Shown: positions 52,100 to 62,463 of the stretch, piece after piece | Numbering within the stretch: the first letter of the stretch is position 1 | How the letters are laid out: each line of letters starts with the position of its first letter | From: Vogesella mureinivorans | Lineage (GTDB): Bacteria; Pseudomonadota; Gammaproteobacteria; Burkholderiales; Chromobacteriaceae | Direction: 5' to 3' | Assembly: GCF_007644035.1 (NCBI RefSeq) | Contig: NZ_VMTV02000162.1 | Location: 1-64,000, forward strand | Length of the DNA stretch: 64,000 nt | Notes under the pieces: model-generated | Told to the model about the DNA's origin: nothing | What the model saw: the letters and a program-made list of their open reading frames with translations, nothing else | Databases searched by the model: none | Made by a program: the position numbers and the translations under genes

Positions 52100-52129
52100 A
52101 CAGGGTTGGCCGCGGCCAACCCTGTTTTG
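52100..52129 (+). terminator. Terminator built from an inverted GCGGCCAAC pair
   Basis: ACAGGGTTGGCCG (52100-52112) and CGGCCAACCCTGT (52113-52125) form a perfect 26-bp palindrome, followed by TTTTG. It lies 26 bp after the PfpI gene. This shows the abundant motif being used as a terminator stem. Confidence 0.85.
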
Positions 52130-52243
52130 CCTGGTACCTGCCCCGCCTTGGCCCCCTGCGATCATTTAGCCTCTGCCGCGCCGGTTACCACTGCGGTCAA
52201 CACGGCATGCCGGTGTGGCCACGCTGCGCGCGTTGCCAGCTGC

Positions 52244-53401
52244 TTAGGCCGATGCCTGCTGTGCGGCAGGCGGCAATACGGTTTGCAGCTCGCCTATCGC
52301 CTGGGTCAGGGCGTTCTGAAAGTGTTCTTCGGCCAGGCGGCCGCTGGCCAGCTCGTCAAAACCATCGCGGATCATGGTGACGATATCTTGCTCCTGGCGC
52401 TGCGTTAGCCCCATGGACAACAGCGCCGCCTCTACCCTGTCCAGCACGCTGTTCAGGTGCAAGGTGGCGTCGGCACGGCTCTGGCGCTGCAGCCGGTCGA
52501 TATCGCCCAGCACGCGCCCCAGCTGCGCCACGGTATCGCTGATGGCACTGCCCTGGCGGCGCGATTGCTGCTCGTATTGCAGGGCGTGCAAACGCACCTC
52601 GGCCGACTCGGCCAGCACGGCCAGGTGGTCGCGCAGGCGGCCGCAGCGTGCCTCGTCGTGCAGCGGCATATTGCTCACCATCAGGTGCAGGCACGGGTAG
52701 CTGATAGACAGGCGGTTCTTGAACTGCATGATCCGTTCCATGCCGGCCATATGGTGCAGCACCGAAATCTCCAGCGGCGATACCTGGCCATGGCTTTTCA
52801 GCGCCAGCGGGGCAGCATCGGGTGGCAGCAGCTGTACCACACCTTCAACATCAAAAGCCTGCAGCGCAGCCAGCACGGCCTGCGCCAGCGCCGGGTAGTC
52901 GGCGCAGTGGTTAAAGTGCTTGAGCGCGTCGATCAGCGTACCGGTTTCGCTCATGCTGCTCATGGCCACCATGGCTGTACTGGTGGCGTAGCCGGCCTGC
53001 TGGCGCAGCTGCTGGCGCTCGGCTACGTTGTGCAGCACCCGCTCTACTTTGGCCAGCAGCACCTGCGGCTCTACCGGCTTGGTAACAAAGTCTTCGGCGC
53101 CTACCTCGTAGCCGCGCACGTGTTCGTCCACGCCCTCCAGCGCCGACAGAAACAGCACCGGCACGTCGGCCAGCATGGGGTCCGCCTTAATGATCTCGCA
53201 CAGGGTAAAGCCATCCATCGCCGGCATGCGCACATCGGCCAGCAGTAGCGCGGGGGGCTGCTGGCGCATCATGGCCAGTGCGGTTTCCGGGTGGTTGGCA
53301 ATACGTACGGGGTAGTGCTGGCCCAGCGTTTCTTCCATAAAGGCCAGCATGAATTCATCGTCATCCACCATCAGGATGGGGTGGCTGTGGTCCATCGTCA
53401 T
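52244..53401 (-). CDS. Response regulator with uncharacterised C-terminal output
   Basis: This 385-residue protein has an N-terminal receiver domain (about 8-125) with VDDDEFM, the phosphoacceptor in LLADVRMPAMDG, LSALEG and the Lys in DFVTKPV. It is followed by a helical segment (VERVLHNVAERQQLRQQ) and a GAF-like or uncharacterised region of about 220 residues without DNA-binding, GGDEF or EAL motifs. The output may act by protein-protein contact. ATG 53401 follows GGAGAACAAC. No cognate kinase lies next to it. Confidence 0.8.
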   Translation of the reverse strand: MTMDHSHPILMVDDDEFMLAFMEETLGQHYPVRIANHPETALAMMRQQPPALLLADVRMPAMDGFTLCEIIKADPMLADVPVLFLSALEGVDEHVRGYEVGAEDFVTKPVEPQVLLAKVERVLHNVAERQQLRQQAGYATSTAMVAMSSMSETGTLIDALKHFNHCADYPALAQAVLAALQAFDVEGVVQLLPPDAAPLALKSHGQVSPLEISVLHHMAGMERIMQFKNRLSISYPCLHLMVSNMPLHDEARCGRLRDHLAVLAESAEVRLHALQYEQQSRRQGSAISDTVAQLGRVLGDIDRLQRQSRADATLHLNSVLDRVEAALLSMGLTQRQEQDIVTMIRDGFDELASGRLAEEHFQNALTQAIGELQTVLPPAAQQASA

Positions 53402-53902
53402 GTTGTTCTCCTGTTGCCAGCAAAGTATAAGCGTTTGCGGTAGTAAAAACGCAGTACTCATGACAAAAGACAGAAACATTATTCAATAATGTTTATCGAG
53501 TTACGGCATGGCCATGCCAAGACAGGCGTTGGATTTTATTGCTACGGCAAGCGCAGATCGCGCTACGGCCCAGCCTGCGTCGCAGCCGGGCAGCCCGGGT
53601 GGCCAAACGGCCAGGCCCTGCAATGCACAATCTGTTACAAGGCTTGGTGCAGCTAAAAACAGGCTGATTCTTACCGCCGTATTGCCCGGTTTTCTCTTGC
53701 AGCGCAACAACTTGTAATAAGCCAACTACACCACATACCCCTTGCAAAAAGCAGGCTGCCCGGCGGTTTTTGCACGCGTGGCGATTGACAGCCAATGCCA
53801 GCGGCCTAGAATTGCACGAAAATAAAAGCAACATTTTTCAAACATAAATCAGACACAAAAAAACATAAGACAACACAGGCCATCGCGCCCAAGGAGAGTT
53901 AC
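53402..53902. other. Intergenic region upstream of glpK
   Basis: Short open frames here are not convincing and no gene is called. The final 80 bp are strongly AT-rich (AAAATAAAAGCAACATTTTT and following), fitting a glpK promoter with possible GlpR or CRP-type control; an AACAT half-site occurs but no clear full operator. AAGGAG precedes the glpK ATG. Confidence 0.5.
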
Positions 53903-55405
<1,503 letters not shown>

Positions 55406-55415
55406 GCCGCCACCT

Positions 55416-55438
55416 GCGGCCAGCCTTACGTTGGCCGC
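55416..55438 (+). repeat. Hairpin from an imperfect motif pair between glpK and glpF
   Basis: GCGGCCA (55416-55422) and TGGCCGC (55432-55438) form a 7-bp stem with a 9-nt loop. There is no T-tract, so it may protect or attenuate the glpK message rather than end it. Confidence 0.6.
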
Positions 55439-55514
55439 CCACCCCCTTTACTGAACGCCCCTGCGCCCGGCCAAGCGGCGGCGCAGGCAGGCACCCCATT
55501 TCAAGGAATGTGTC

Positions 55515-56219
55515 ATGAACCCCTTATTCGGTGAATTTATCGGTACCGCGCTGCTGGTACTGCTGGGCAACGGCGTGGTTGCCAACGTGATCCTCAAAAA
55601 CACCAAGGGCCATAACAGCGGCCTGATCGTCATCGCCTTCGGCTGGGCCATGGCGGTATTTGTCGGCGTATTCAGCGTGGCGGCCATCAGCGGCGCCCAC
55701 CTGAACCCGGCAGTTACCGTGGCGCTGGCGGTAGCCGGCAAGTTTGCCTGGGCCGACGCACCGGGCTACATCCTGGCGCAGATGCTGGGCGGCATGGCCG
55801 GTGCGCTGCTGATGTGGCTGGTGTACCGCGACCATTTTGATACCACAGATTGCGCGGATACCAAGCTGGCGGTGTTCTGCACCGGCCCGGCCATCCGCAG
55901 CACCACCGGCAACCTGTTGTCCGAAGTGCTGGCCACCTTTGTACTGGTGTTTGCCATCCTCAGCATGGTGTCGCCCAAAATCTCGCTGGGTGCCATGGAC
56001 GCGCTGCCGGTAGCCCTGCTGGTATTGGGTATTGGCGTGTCGCTGGGCGGCACCACCGGCTACGCCATGAGCCCGGCACGCGACCTGGCGCCGCGAGTCA
56101 TGCACGCGCTGCTGCCCATCAAGGGCAAACGCGACAGCGACTGGGCCTACAGCTGGGTGCCGGTGGTGGGCTCGCTACTGGGTGCCACGCTGGCGGCGGT
56201 AGCCCACGGCGTGGCCTGA
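55515..56219 (+). CDS. glpF: Glycerol uptake facilitator GlpF (second NPA motif is SPA)
   Basis: This 234-residue aquaglyceroporin has six helices and two half-helices. The first pore motif is normal (SGAHLNPAV, residues 64-66). The second is MSPARD (186-190), with Ser where Asn normally caps the pore helix; the selectivity Arg and the Asp are kept. Length is shorter than E. coli GlpF (281). It lies between glpK and glpD, so glycerol uptake is the expected role. AAGGAATG precedes the ATG. Confidence 0.9.
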   Translation: MNPLFGEFIGTALLVLLGNGVVANVILKNTKGHNSGLIVIAFGWAMAVFVGVFSVAAISGAHLNPAVTVALAVAGKFAWADAPGYILAQMLGGMAGALLMWLVYRDHFDTTDCADTKLAVFCTGPAIRSTTGNLLSEVLATFVLVFAILSMVSPKISLGAMDALPVALLVLGIGVSLGGTTGYAMSPARDLAPRVMHALLPIKGKRDSDWAYSWVPVVGSLLGATLAAVAHGVA

Positions 56220-56289
56220 GCTGCCCGCCCTCTGCCGGCTGCCATGGTGTAGCCGGCTGCCTCGCATGCCCTGCCATCTACGGCGGGGC

Positions 56290-56310
56290 ATGTTCGTTTT
56301 AATCGCACAT
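56290..56310 (+). promoter_or_regulatory. GlpR-type operator upstream of glpD
   Basis: ATGTTCG and CGCACAT flank a 7-bp AT centre; the arms differ from perfect symmetry at one position and match the GlpR operator plan (ATGTTCG...CGAACAT). A second dyad AACATT-T-AATGTT lies at 56324-56336 and runs into another ATGTTCG half-site. glpD is therefore probably repressed by the GlpR encoded at 58759-59523. Confidence 0.75.
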
Positions 56311-56436
56311 CAAACAAATTTCAAACATTTAATGTTCGTTCTTTGTTGATTTCTATCGGCCGTTTCTCTATCTTCTACACTGGGATCAACAGCACAGCCG
56401 GCCGCCCTGCGGCCAACGCAGCACAAAGGACAGACA

Positions 56437-57963
56437 GTGGAACAGTACGATTTGCTGGTAATCGGTGGCGGTATCAACGGCGCAGGCATTGCCCGCGATG
56501 CGGCAGGGCGCGGCCTGCGCGTGCTGCTGTGTGAAAAGGACGACCTGGCCGCGCATACCTCGTCGGCCAGCACCAAGCTGATTCACGGCGGCCTGCGCTA
56601 TCTGGAATATTACGAGTTCAGCCTGGTGCGCAAGGCGCTGCAAGAGCGCGAGGTGCTGCTGGACGCCGCGCCGCATATCATGTGGCCGCTACGCTTTGTC
56701 ATGCCGCACGACGCCGCCCAGCGCCCGGCGTGGCTGATACGCTGCGGCCTGTTCCTGTACGACCACCTGGCGCGCCGCCGCCGCCTGGCAGGCAGCGAGC
56801 GCATCCGTTTTGACCGCCACCCGGCAGGCAGCCCGCTAAAAGCCAGCTACCACCAGGGCTTTGTGTATTCCGACGGCTGGGTCAACGACGCCCGCTTGGT
56901 GGTACTGAACGCCATCGACGCCGCCGAGCGCGGCGCCACCATCCTCACCCGTACCGCCTGCGTGGCGGCCCAGCGGCATGGCGACGGCTGGCAGGCCACC
57001 CTGCAGGGCGCCGACGGCCAGCAAACCACCATCAGCGCCCGCGCTGTGGTCAACGCCGCCGGCCCCTGGGTGCAGCAATTGCTGGGCGGCGTCATCCAGG
57101 CGCCGGCCAGCAAAGCCATCCGCTTGGTAAAGGGTAGCCACATCATCGTGAAGCGCCTGTTCGCGCACCCCTACGCCTACATTTTCCAGAACCCGGACAA
57201 GCGCATCATTTTTGCCATCCCCTACGAGCAGGACTTCACGCTGATAGGCACCACCGACGTGGAATACCACGGCGACGCCGCGCAGGTAGCCATCGATAGC
57301 GACGAAGTGGCCTACCTGTGCCAGATGAGCAACCGCTACTTCTCGCAGCAGATCAGCCCGGCCGACGTAGTGGCCACCTACTCCGGCGTGCGCCCGCTGC
57401 TGGATGACGACGCGGCCAACGCCAGCGGCGTCACCCGCGACTACGCACTGGCGCTGGACAGCCACGGCGCGCCGCTGCTGTCGGTATTCGGCGGCAAGAT
57501 CACCACCTACCGCAAGCTGGCCGAACAAGTGGTAGACCAGCTGGCGCCGCTGCTGGGCAATACGCGGCCAACGTGGACAGCTGGCGCGCACCTGCCAGGC
57601 GGCCAGCTGCCCGGCGGTGACTTCGACGCCTTCGTGGCAACACTGCAAGCCGACAAGCCATGGCTACCGGCCGCACTGGCACAGCGCCTGGCGCGCGCCT
57701 ACGGCAGCCGCGTACACGCCGTACTGGGCAACGCCACCACCCTGGCGGGCTTGGGGGAGGAGATTCAGCCCGGCCTGTATGAAGCCGAGCTGCGTTATCT
57801 GGTAGAAAAAGAATGGGCCACCAGCGCCGACGATATCCTGTGGCGCCGCAGCAAGCTGCGCCTGCACCTGCCAGCGGGGGCGTATGCGGCGGTGGAGGCC
57901 TGGCTGGCGCGCCATCACGGGCAGGCAGCACCCAGTAGCCAGCAGGCCTCGCCGGTCTATTGA
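56437..57963 (+). CDS. glpD: Aerobic glycerol-3-phosphate dehydrogenase
   Basis: This 508-residue membrane-associated flavoprotein oxidises glycerol 3-phosphate to dihydroxyacetone phosphate and passes electrons to quinone. The FAD-binding motif is LLVIGGGINGAGIARDAAGRG, followed by STKLIHGGLRYLE, SYHQGFVYSDGWVNDARLV, VNAAGPWVQ and TTDVEY. It starts with GTG 56437 behind AAAGGA. It completes the glycerol route begun by glpF and glpK and has a GlpR-type operator in its own promoter region. Confidence 0.95.
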   Translation: MEQYDLLVIGGGINGAGIARDAAGRGLRVLLCEKDDLAAHTSSASTKLIHGGLRYLEYYEFSLVRKALQEREVLLDAAPHIMWPLRFVMPHDAAQRPAWLIRCGLFLYDHLARRRRLAGSERIRFDRHPAGSPLKASYHQGFVYSDGWVNDARLVVLNAIDAAERGATILTRTACVAAQRHGDGWQATLQGADGQQTTISARAVVNAAGPWVQQLLGGVIQAPASKAIRLVKGSHIIVKRLFAHPYAYIFQNPDKRIIFAIPYEQDFTLIGTTDVEYHGDAAQVAIDSDEVAYLCQMSNRYFSQQISPADVVATYSGVRPLLDDDAANASGVTRDYALALDSHGAPLLSVFGGKITTYRKLAEQVVDQLAPLLGNTRPTWTAGAHLPGGQLPGGDFDAFVATLQADKPWLPAALAQRLARAYGSRVHAVLGNATTLAGLGEEIQPGLYEAELRYLVEKEWATSADDILWRRSKLRLHLPAGAYAAVEAWLARHHGQAAPSSQQASPVY

Positions 57964-57976
57964 GGCTAGAGGGTTG

Positions 57977-57998
57977 GCCGCAACGTCAACGTTGCGGC
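57977..57998. terminator. Bidirectional hairpin between glpD and the LysE gene
   Basis: GCCGCAACGT (57977-57986) and ACGTTGCGGC (57989-57998) form a perfect 10-bp stem around CA. It lies 14 bp after glpD and includes the stop codon of the convergent exporter gene. No T-tract is present. Confidence 0.55.
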
Positions 57999-58615
57999 TG
58001 CAGGGCCATACGCACCGCCAGCGCGGCCAACACACTGCCCATCAGGTAGCGCTGTAGCGCCAGCCAGCGCGGGCGGCGGGCAAAGCCGGCAGCCAGCCTG
58101 GCGGCAAACAGCACTATCAGCAGGTTTACCGTAAAACTGATCGCGATCTGGGCCAGCCCCAGCTGCAGGCTCTGACGGAACATACTGCCAGCCCCCGGCA
58201 CCACGAACTGCGGCAGGATGGAAAGGTAAAACACGGCAATCTTGGGGTTCAGCACATTGGTGACGAAGCCCATCATGAACAGGCGCCGCGGCGAATCGGC
58301 CACTAGCTGGCGGGTAGCAAACGGCGACCGGCCACCCGGGCGCACAGCCTGCCAGGCCAGCCACATCAGGTAGGCCGCCCCACCCCACTGCAGCACCGCG
58401 TAGGCAAAGGGCACCGCCAGAAACAGCGCCGTCAGCCCCAAAGCCGCCGCCAGCATGTGCAGTAAAAACCCGGCAACCACCCCCAGCAGCGATATCAGCC
58501 CGGCACCGCGCCCCTGGCACAGGCTGCGCGATAGCAGGTACACCATATTCGGCCCCGGCGTCAGCACCATCAGCAGTGCGGCACCGGCAAACATGGCCCA
58601 GTGGCTTGTGTTCAT
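57986..58615 (-). CDS. LysE/RhtB-family amino-acid exporter
   Basis: This 209-residue membrane exporter has six helices and the RhtB signatures LMVLTPGPNMVYLLSRSL and GFVTNVLNPKIAVFYLSILPQFV. It should export a neutral or basic amino acid or homoserine lactone; the substrate is not predictable. ATG 58615 follows GGAGAGGG; the longer frame adds an improbable N-terminus. It converges with glpD and lies in the same orientation as glpR, 143 bp upstream. Confidence 0.85.
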   Translation of the reverse strand: MNTSHWAMFAGAALLMVLTPGPNMVYLLSRSLCQGRGAGLISLLGVVAGFLLHMLAAALGLTALFLAVPFAYAVLQWGGAAYLMWLAWQAVRPGGRSPFATRQLVADSPRRLFMMGFVTNVLNPKIAVFYLSILPQFVVPGAGSMFRQSLQLGLAQIAISFTVNLLIVLFAARLAAGFARRPRWLALQRYLMGSVLAALAVRMALQPQR

Positions 58616-58758
58616 ACCCTCTCCTTGTTGGTAACGCCCGCTAAACTGGCAGCGCCTGCGCGCATGACAAGGCAATGATCGTGGACGCTACAGCCGGCAG
58701 GCCAGTCGGCCTGTCTGCATCGCCAACTTGCCCTGCGCGGCCAATGCCACGATGCGGA

Positions 58759-59523
58759 TTATCCCGCCACCACCAGCCGTGTCTGGCCCTTGTCCAGCAG
58801 CGCCTGCAGGTCGGCGCTGACCGGGCGGTCGGTAAACAGCGCGTCCAGCTGCGACACGTGGCCCAGCTCCACCAGCGCCGGGCGCTCGAACTTGGAATGG
58901 TCGGCCACCAGCCACACATGGCGCGACTGCTGCATGATGGCCTGGCTGGTCAGCACTTCGCGGTAGTCGTAATCGCGCAGCACGCCGCCCTGCTCGATAC
59001 AGGAAATGCCGATGATGCCGTAGTCCACCTTGAACTGGCGGATGAACTGCACGGTGGCCTCGCCGGTCAGGCCGCGGTCGCGCTTGCGCAGCGCGCCGCC
59101 GGCCACCAGCACCTCGCAGTCGGGGTAGTCGCACATCAGGTTGGCGATGTGGAAGTTGTTGGTAATCACCCGCAGGCCACGGTGCTGCGACAGCGCGCGC
59201 GCTACCTCTTCGGTGGTGGTGCCCAGGTTGATGAACAGCGAGGCGTTATCGGGAATCTCGGCCGCCACCGCGCGGGCGATACGGCGCTTTTCTTCCGCCA
59301 TCAGCACCTGGCGGGCGTCGTAGGCCACGTTTTCCACGCTGGACAGCACGCTGGCACCGCCGTGGTAGCGCTGCAGCAGCTGGTTGTCGGCCAGCAGGGT
59401 GATGTCGCGGCGTATGGTCTGGTGGGTAACCTGGAAGTGGGCGGCCATTTTTTCCACCGCCACGTAGCCTTCACGGTTTACCCAGGCAAGCAGGTCTTTC
59501 TGGCGTTGATTGAGGATCAGCAT
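58759..59523 (-). CDS. glpR: Glycerol-3-phosphate regulon repressor GlpR
   Basis: This 254-residue DeoR-family repressor has an N-terminal winged helix (VAVEKMAAHFQVTHQTIRRDITLLADNQLLQRYHGGA) and a C-terminal sugar-phosphate sensor domain with INLGTTTEEVARAL, ITNNFHIANLM, GGALRKRDRGLTGEATVQFIRQF and IIGISCIEQGGVLRDYDYREV, all close to GlpR. Glycerol 3-phosphate is the expected inducer. It lies near glpKFD and GlpR-type sites are seen before glpD. Confidence 0.93.
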   Translation of the reverse strand: MLILNQRQKDLLAWVNREGYVAVEKMAAHFQVTHQTIRRDITLLADNQLLQRYHGGASVLSSVENVAYDARQVLMAEEKRRIARAVAAEIPDNASLFINLGTTTEEVARALSQHRGLRVITNNFHIANLMCDYPDCEVLVAGGALRKRDRGLTGEATVQFIRQFKVDYGIIGISCIEQGGVLRDYDYREVLTSQAIMQQSRHVWLVADHSKFERPALVELGHVSQLDALFTDRPVSADLQALLDKGQTRLVVAG

Positions 59524-59700
59524 ACAGACGCTTAGGGTGACTGGAGAGCTGCATTGTACCCGACAGCACCCGCCGTCGGGCCAGGGTTGGCCGCAGCCGT
59601 GGCGTGCACGCACGCTCACGCCTGGCGCTGCCCTATCGCACCGTGGGCAGGCTGCCGCCTTTTGCGCATAATGCCCTGTCCACTTCGCTGCGTGTCCATC

Positions 59701-60627
59701 ATGGCTACCTCATCCCGCATCGTCTTCATCCTGCATGGCCGGCACCGCCCGCAGGGCCTGCCCGAGCACCTGCTGGCGCCGCTGCGCGCCGATTTCGACG
59801 TAGACATACTGATGACCAGCAGCGCCGACAGCGCCACCCGCTACGCGCGCGAAGCCGCGCTATCCGGCGCACGCTGGGTGGTGGCGGTAGGCGGCGACGG
59901 CACGGTGCACGAGGTAGTCAACGGCCTGATGAGCGTGCCCGAGGCCGCCCGCCGCGATGTTGCCCTGGCGGTGCTGCCCACCGGCACCGGCAACGACTTT
60001 GTGCGCAGCCTGGGCAGCGGCGACAGCCTGCCCGGCCTGCCCGGCCTGATCGGGCTGATGGCGGCCGGCCAGGTCCACGCGCTGGACCTGATTCGCGTCA
60101 CGCTGGCCGACGGCAGCGTGCGCTGGTGCAACAATATCGGCAGCATCGGCATTACCAGCGATATCGTGCGCCGCGTCAAAGCCATGCCGGCACGGCTGCC
60201 GGCCAGCCTGGCGTTTTACAGTGCGGTCAGCACCGCGCTGCTGCGCTGGCAGCCGCAGCCCATGCGGCTGACGCTGGATGGCGAGCTTATCGAGGGGCGC
60301 TTTACCTGCGTGTCGGCGGCCAACGGGCGCTTCTTTGGCAGCGGGCTGGGCATTGCCCCCGAGGCGCAGCTGGACGACGGCCTGATGGAAGTGGTGCTGA
60401 TCGCCAACGCCGGCAGCCTGGATTTTATCCGCCTGCTGCCGCAGCTGCGCCAGGCGCAGCGCCTGACCGACCCGCGCGTGCGCTACCTGCGCGGCCGCGT
60501 ACTGCAGGTAGAGGGCGAGCCGGCACGCTGCCCGCTGGAGCTGGACGGCGAGCTGGCCGGCCACGCCCCGGTGCGCTTCGAGCTGGTACCGGGGGCGCTG
60601 CGCTGCCTGCGCCGCCAGCAGGGCTGA
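59701..60627 (+). CDS. Diacylglycerol/lipid kinase family protein (YegS-like)
   Basis: This 308-residue protein belongs to the DAGK-catalytic/YegS family, which phosphorylates lipids with an alcohol group. VVAVGGDGTVHEVVNGLM (nucleotide-binding GGDGT), LPTGTGNDFVRSLG and the C-terminal GRFFGSGLGIAPEAQLDDGLMEVVLI are the family blocks. ATG 59701 was chosen because the family begins near SSRIVFILHG; an upstream frame exists but looks random. It stands alone before queC, 123 bp away. Confidence 0.85.
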   Translation: MATSSRIVFILHGRHRPQGLPEHLLAPLRADFDVDILMTSSADSATRYAREAALSGARWVVAVGGDGTVHEVVNGLMSVPEAARRDVALAVLPTGTGNDFVRSLGSGDSLPGLPGLIGLMAAGQVHALDLIRVTLADGSVRWCNNIGSIGITSDIVRRVKAMPARLPASLAFYSAVSTALLRWQPQPMRLTLDGELIEGRFTCVSAANGRFFGSGLGIAPEAQLDDGLMEVVLIANAGSLDFIRLLPQLRQAQRLTDPRVRYLRGRVLQVEGEPARCPLELDGELAGHAPVRFELVPGALRCLRRQQG

Positions 60628-60750
60628 GCCAGGCAGGCGCAGCGCCACGCCGCCGCCGTTCTAGGGTAGAATGGCCGGTTTTTCGCGCCGGGTGAGACCG
60701 ATCCCGTGTGCGTCTATGCTGAATAACCTCGACTGTTTCTCGACGGAACC

Positions 60751-61446
60751 ATGACCAAGACACCTAAAGCCCTTGTCGTTCTTTCTGGCGGCCAGGACTC
60801 CACCACCTGCCTGTACTGGGCGCTGCGCGAATTCGGTGCGGCCAACGTAGAAACCGTGACCTTCGACTACGGCCAGCGCCACCGCGTGGAGCTGGACTGC
60901 GCGCGCAAGATTGCCCAGCTGGCCGGCGTGCGCCAGACCGTGCTGCCTATCGACACCTTTGCTGCCATCGGCGGTAACGCACTGACCGACGACAGCATCG
61001 CGCCGGAAGAAGGCGCCCGCGACGACGCCGACACCGCGCTGCCCAATACCTTCGTGCCCGGCCGCAACCTGGTGTTCCTCAGCTTTGCTGCCGCGCTGGC
61101 CTACACACGCGGCATCGAGCACGTGGTGACCGGTGTGGCACAAACCGACTACTCCGGCTACCCGGACTGCCGCGAAAACACGCTGAAGGCACTGGAGCTG
61201 GCGCTGCGCCTGGGCATGGATAGCCGCGTGACCCTGCACACACCGCTGATGTTCATGAGCAAGGCCGACACCGTGCGCCTGGCGCAGGACGTGGGCGCCA
61301 TGGACGCCATGGCCTGGAGCCACACCTGCTACAACGGCGAAGTACCGCCCTGCGGCCGCTGCGCCTCGTGCGAGCTGCGGGCCAAAGGCTTTGCCGAGGC
61401 CGGCGTCGCCGACCCGCTGGTGGTACGTACCGGAGGTGCCGCATGA
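60751..61446 (+). CDS. queC: 7-cyano-7-deazaguanine synthase QueC
   Basis: This 231-residue enzyme makes preQ0 from 7-carboxy-7-deazaguanine, ammonia and ATP in queuosine synthesis. The PP-loop is [25 protein letters not shown] and [10 protein letters not shown] follow, and the C-terminal Zn site has the Cys of SHTCY and the cluster [16 protein letters not shown]. It overlaps queD by 4 bp (ATGA) and is followed by queE, giving a complete route from the GTP derivative to preQ0 once FolE product is supplied. Confidence 0.96.
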   Translation: MTKTPKALVVLSGGQDSTTCLYWALREFGAANVETVTFDYGQRHRVELDCARKIAQLAGVRQTVLPIDTFAAIGGNALTDDSIAPEEGARDDADTALPNTFVPGRNLVFLSFAAALAYTRGIEHVVTGVAQTDYSGYPDCRENTLKALELALRLGMDSRVTLHTPLMFMSKADTVRLAQDVGAMDAMAWSHTCYNGEVPPCGRCASCELRAKGFAEAGVADPLVVRTGGAA

Positions 61447-62453
61447 ACGCCCGCCACCATCTGCTAGGCGCCGGTTTCGAAGCTGCGCGCAGCCTGCCCG
61501 GCGTGGGCGAGCACGGCCACAGCTTTCGCGTGCAGCTGCGCACCGCCGCGCTGCCGGACACCCTGCCCGCGCTGCAAAACACACTGCAACAGGCGGTAGC
61601 GCCGTTCCACTACGGCAATATCAGCCAGCACCTGGCCGACGCCAGCGACCTGTCGCTCGCCCGCCACCTGCTGGCCGCCTGCGGCCAACCCGGCAGCCTG
61701 CACCTGGCCAGCGCGCCAGACCGTGGCGTGCTGCTGGGCGAGGGTGGCCGCGAGTACGTGTACTTCGATACCCGTTTCGAAGCCGCGCACCACCTGCCGC
61801 ACGTACCGCCCGGCCACAAATGCGGCCGCCTGCACGGCCATGGCTTTGGCGTACGCATCGTGGCGGACGCGCGCCATGCCTCGCTGAACGACATCCTGCT
61901 GCAAGCCTGGCCACCGCTGTTTGCCCAGCTGAACCACCGCTACCTCAACGACATCCCCGGCCTGGACAACCCCACCAGCGAAGTGATGGCCGCCTGGCTG
62001 TACCAGCAGCTGCAGCCACGCCTGGCCGGCCTGGCCTGGGTGGAAGTGCGCGAAACGCACACCGCCGGCAGCCAGTTCGACGGCCACACCTACCGCATCT
62101 GGAAAGAACAGCACTTTGAAAGCGCGGTGCCGTTTGACGCCGCCGGCAACTACACCGGCCACAGCTACCTGATCCGCCTGATGCTGCAAGGCAGCGTAGA
62201 CCGCGTCATGGGCTGGGTGCTGGACTTTGGCGACGTAAAAGACCGCTTCAAGCCCATCTACCGCCAGCTGGACCACAACCCGCTGGACAAGCTCAGCGGC
62301 ATACGCGCTGCCGACGCCGGCAGCGTGGCCGAATGGGTGCACGGCGAGCTCAAACCGCTGGTGCCGGAGCTATCGCGCATCGACCTGATGGAAACCCCGG
62401 AGCAAGGCGTCTCGCTGACCTTCCGTGGCGACATGCAGTGGCCGTTGCTGTAA
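61443..62453 (+). CDS. queD: QueD-like protein with three PTPS repeats
   Basis: This 336-residue protein is nearly three times a normal QueD (about 120). Repeat 2 (about 105-215) is a complete catalytic 6-carboxytetrahydropterin synthase unit: [20 protein letters not shown] with nucleophile Cys127 and Zn ligands H116/H131/H133, then [13 protein letters not shown] and VRETHTAG. Repeat 1 (1-100) keeps [17 protein letters not shown] but has lost the first His and the Cys. Repeat 3 (220-336) keeps [34 protein letters not shown] and a C-terminal METPE. One active and two degenerate modules are inferred. It is coupled to queC and followed by queE. Confidence 0.88.
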   Translation: MNARHHLLGAGFEAARSLPGVGEHGHSFRVQLRTAALPDTLPALQNTLQQAVAPFHYGNISQHLADASDLSLARHLLAACGQPGSLHLASAPDRGVLLGEGGREYVYFDTRFEAAHHLPHVPPGHKCGRLHGHGFGVRIVADARHASLNDILLQAWPPLFAQLNHRYLNDIPGLDNPTSEVMAAWLYQQLQPRLAGLAWVEVRETHTAGSQFDGHTYRIWKEQHFESAVPFDAAGNYTGHSYLIRLMLQGSVDRVMGWVLDFGDVKDRFKPIYRQLDHNPLDKLSGIRAADAGSVAEWVHGELKPLVPELSRIDLMETPEQGVSLTFRGDMQWPLL

Positions 62454-62463
62454 GGGGGCGAGC

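Noticed and set aside
53501-53725. A 74-codon minus frame between the response regulator and glpK
   Set aside because: No ribosome site, no family pattern and codon use unlike the neighbours.
60628-60750. A preQ1 riboswitch in front of queC
   Set aside because: No preQ1-I or preQ1-II core (conserved pseudoknot elements) could be matched in this stretch; only a weak promoter-like TAGAAT is seen.
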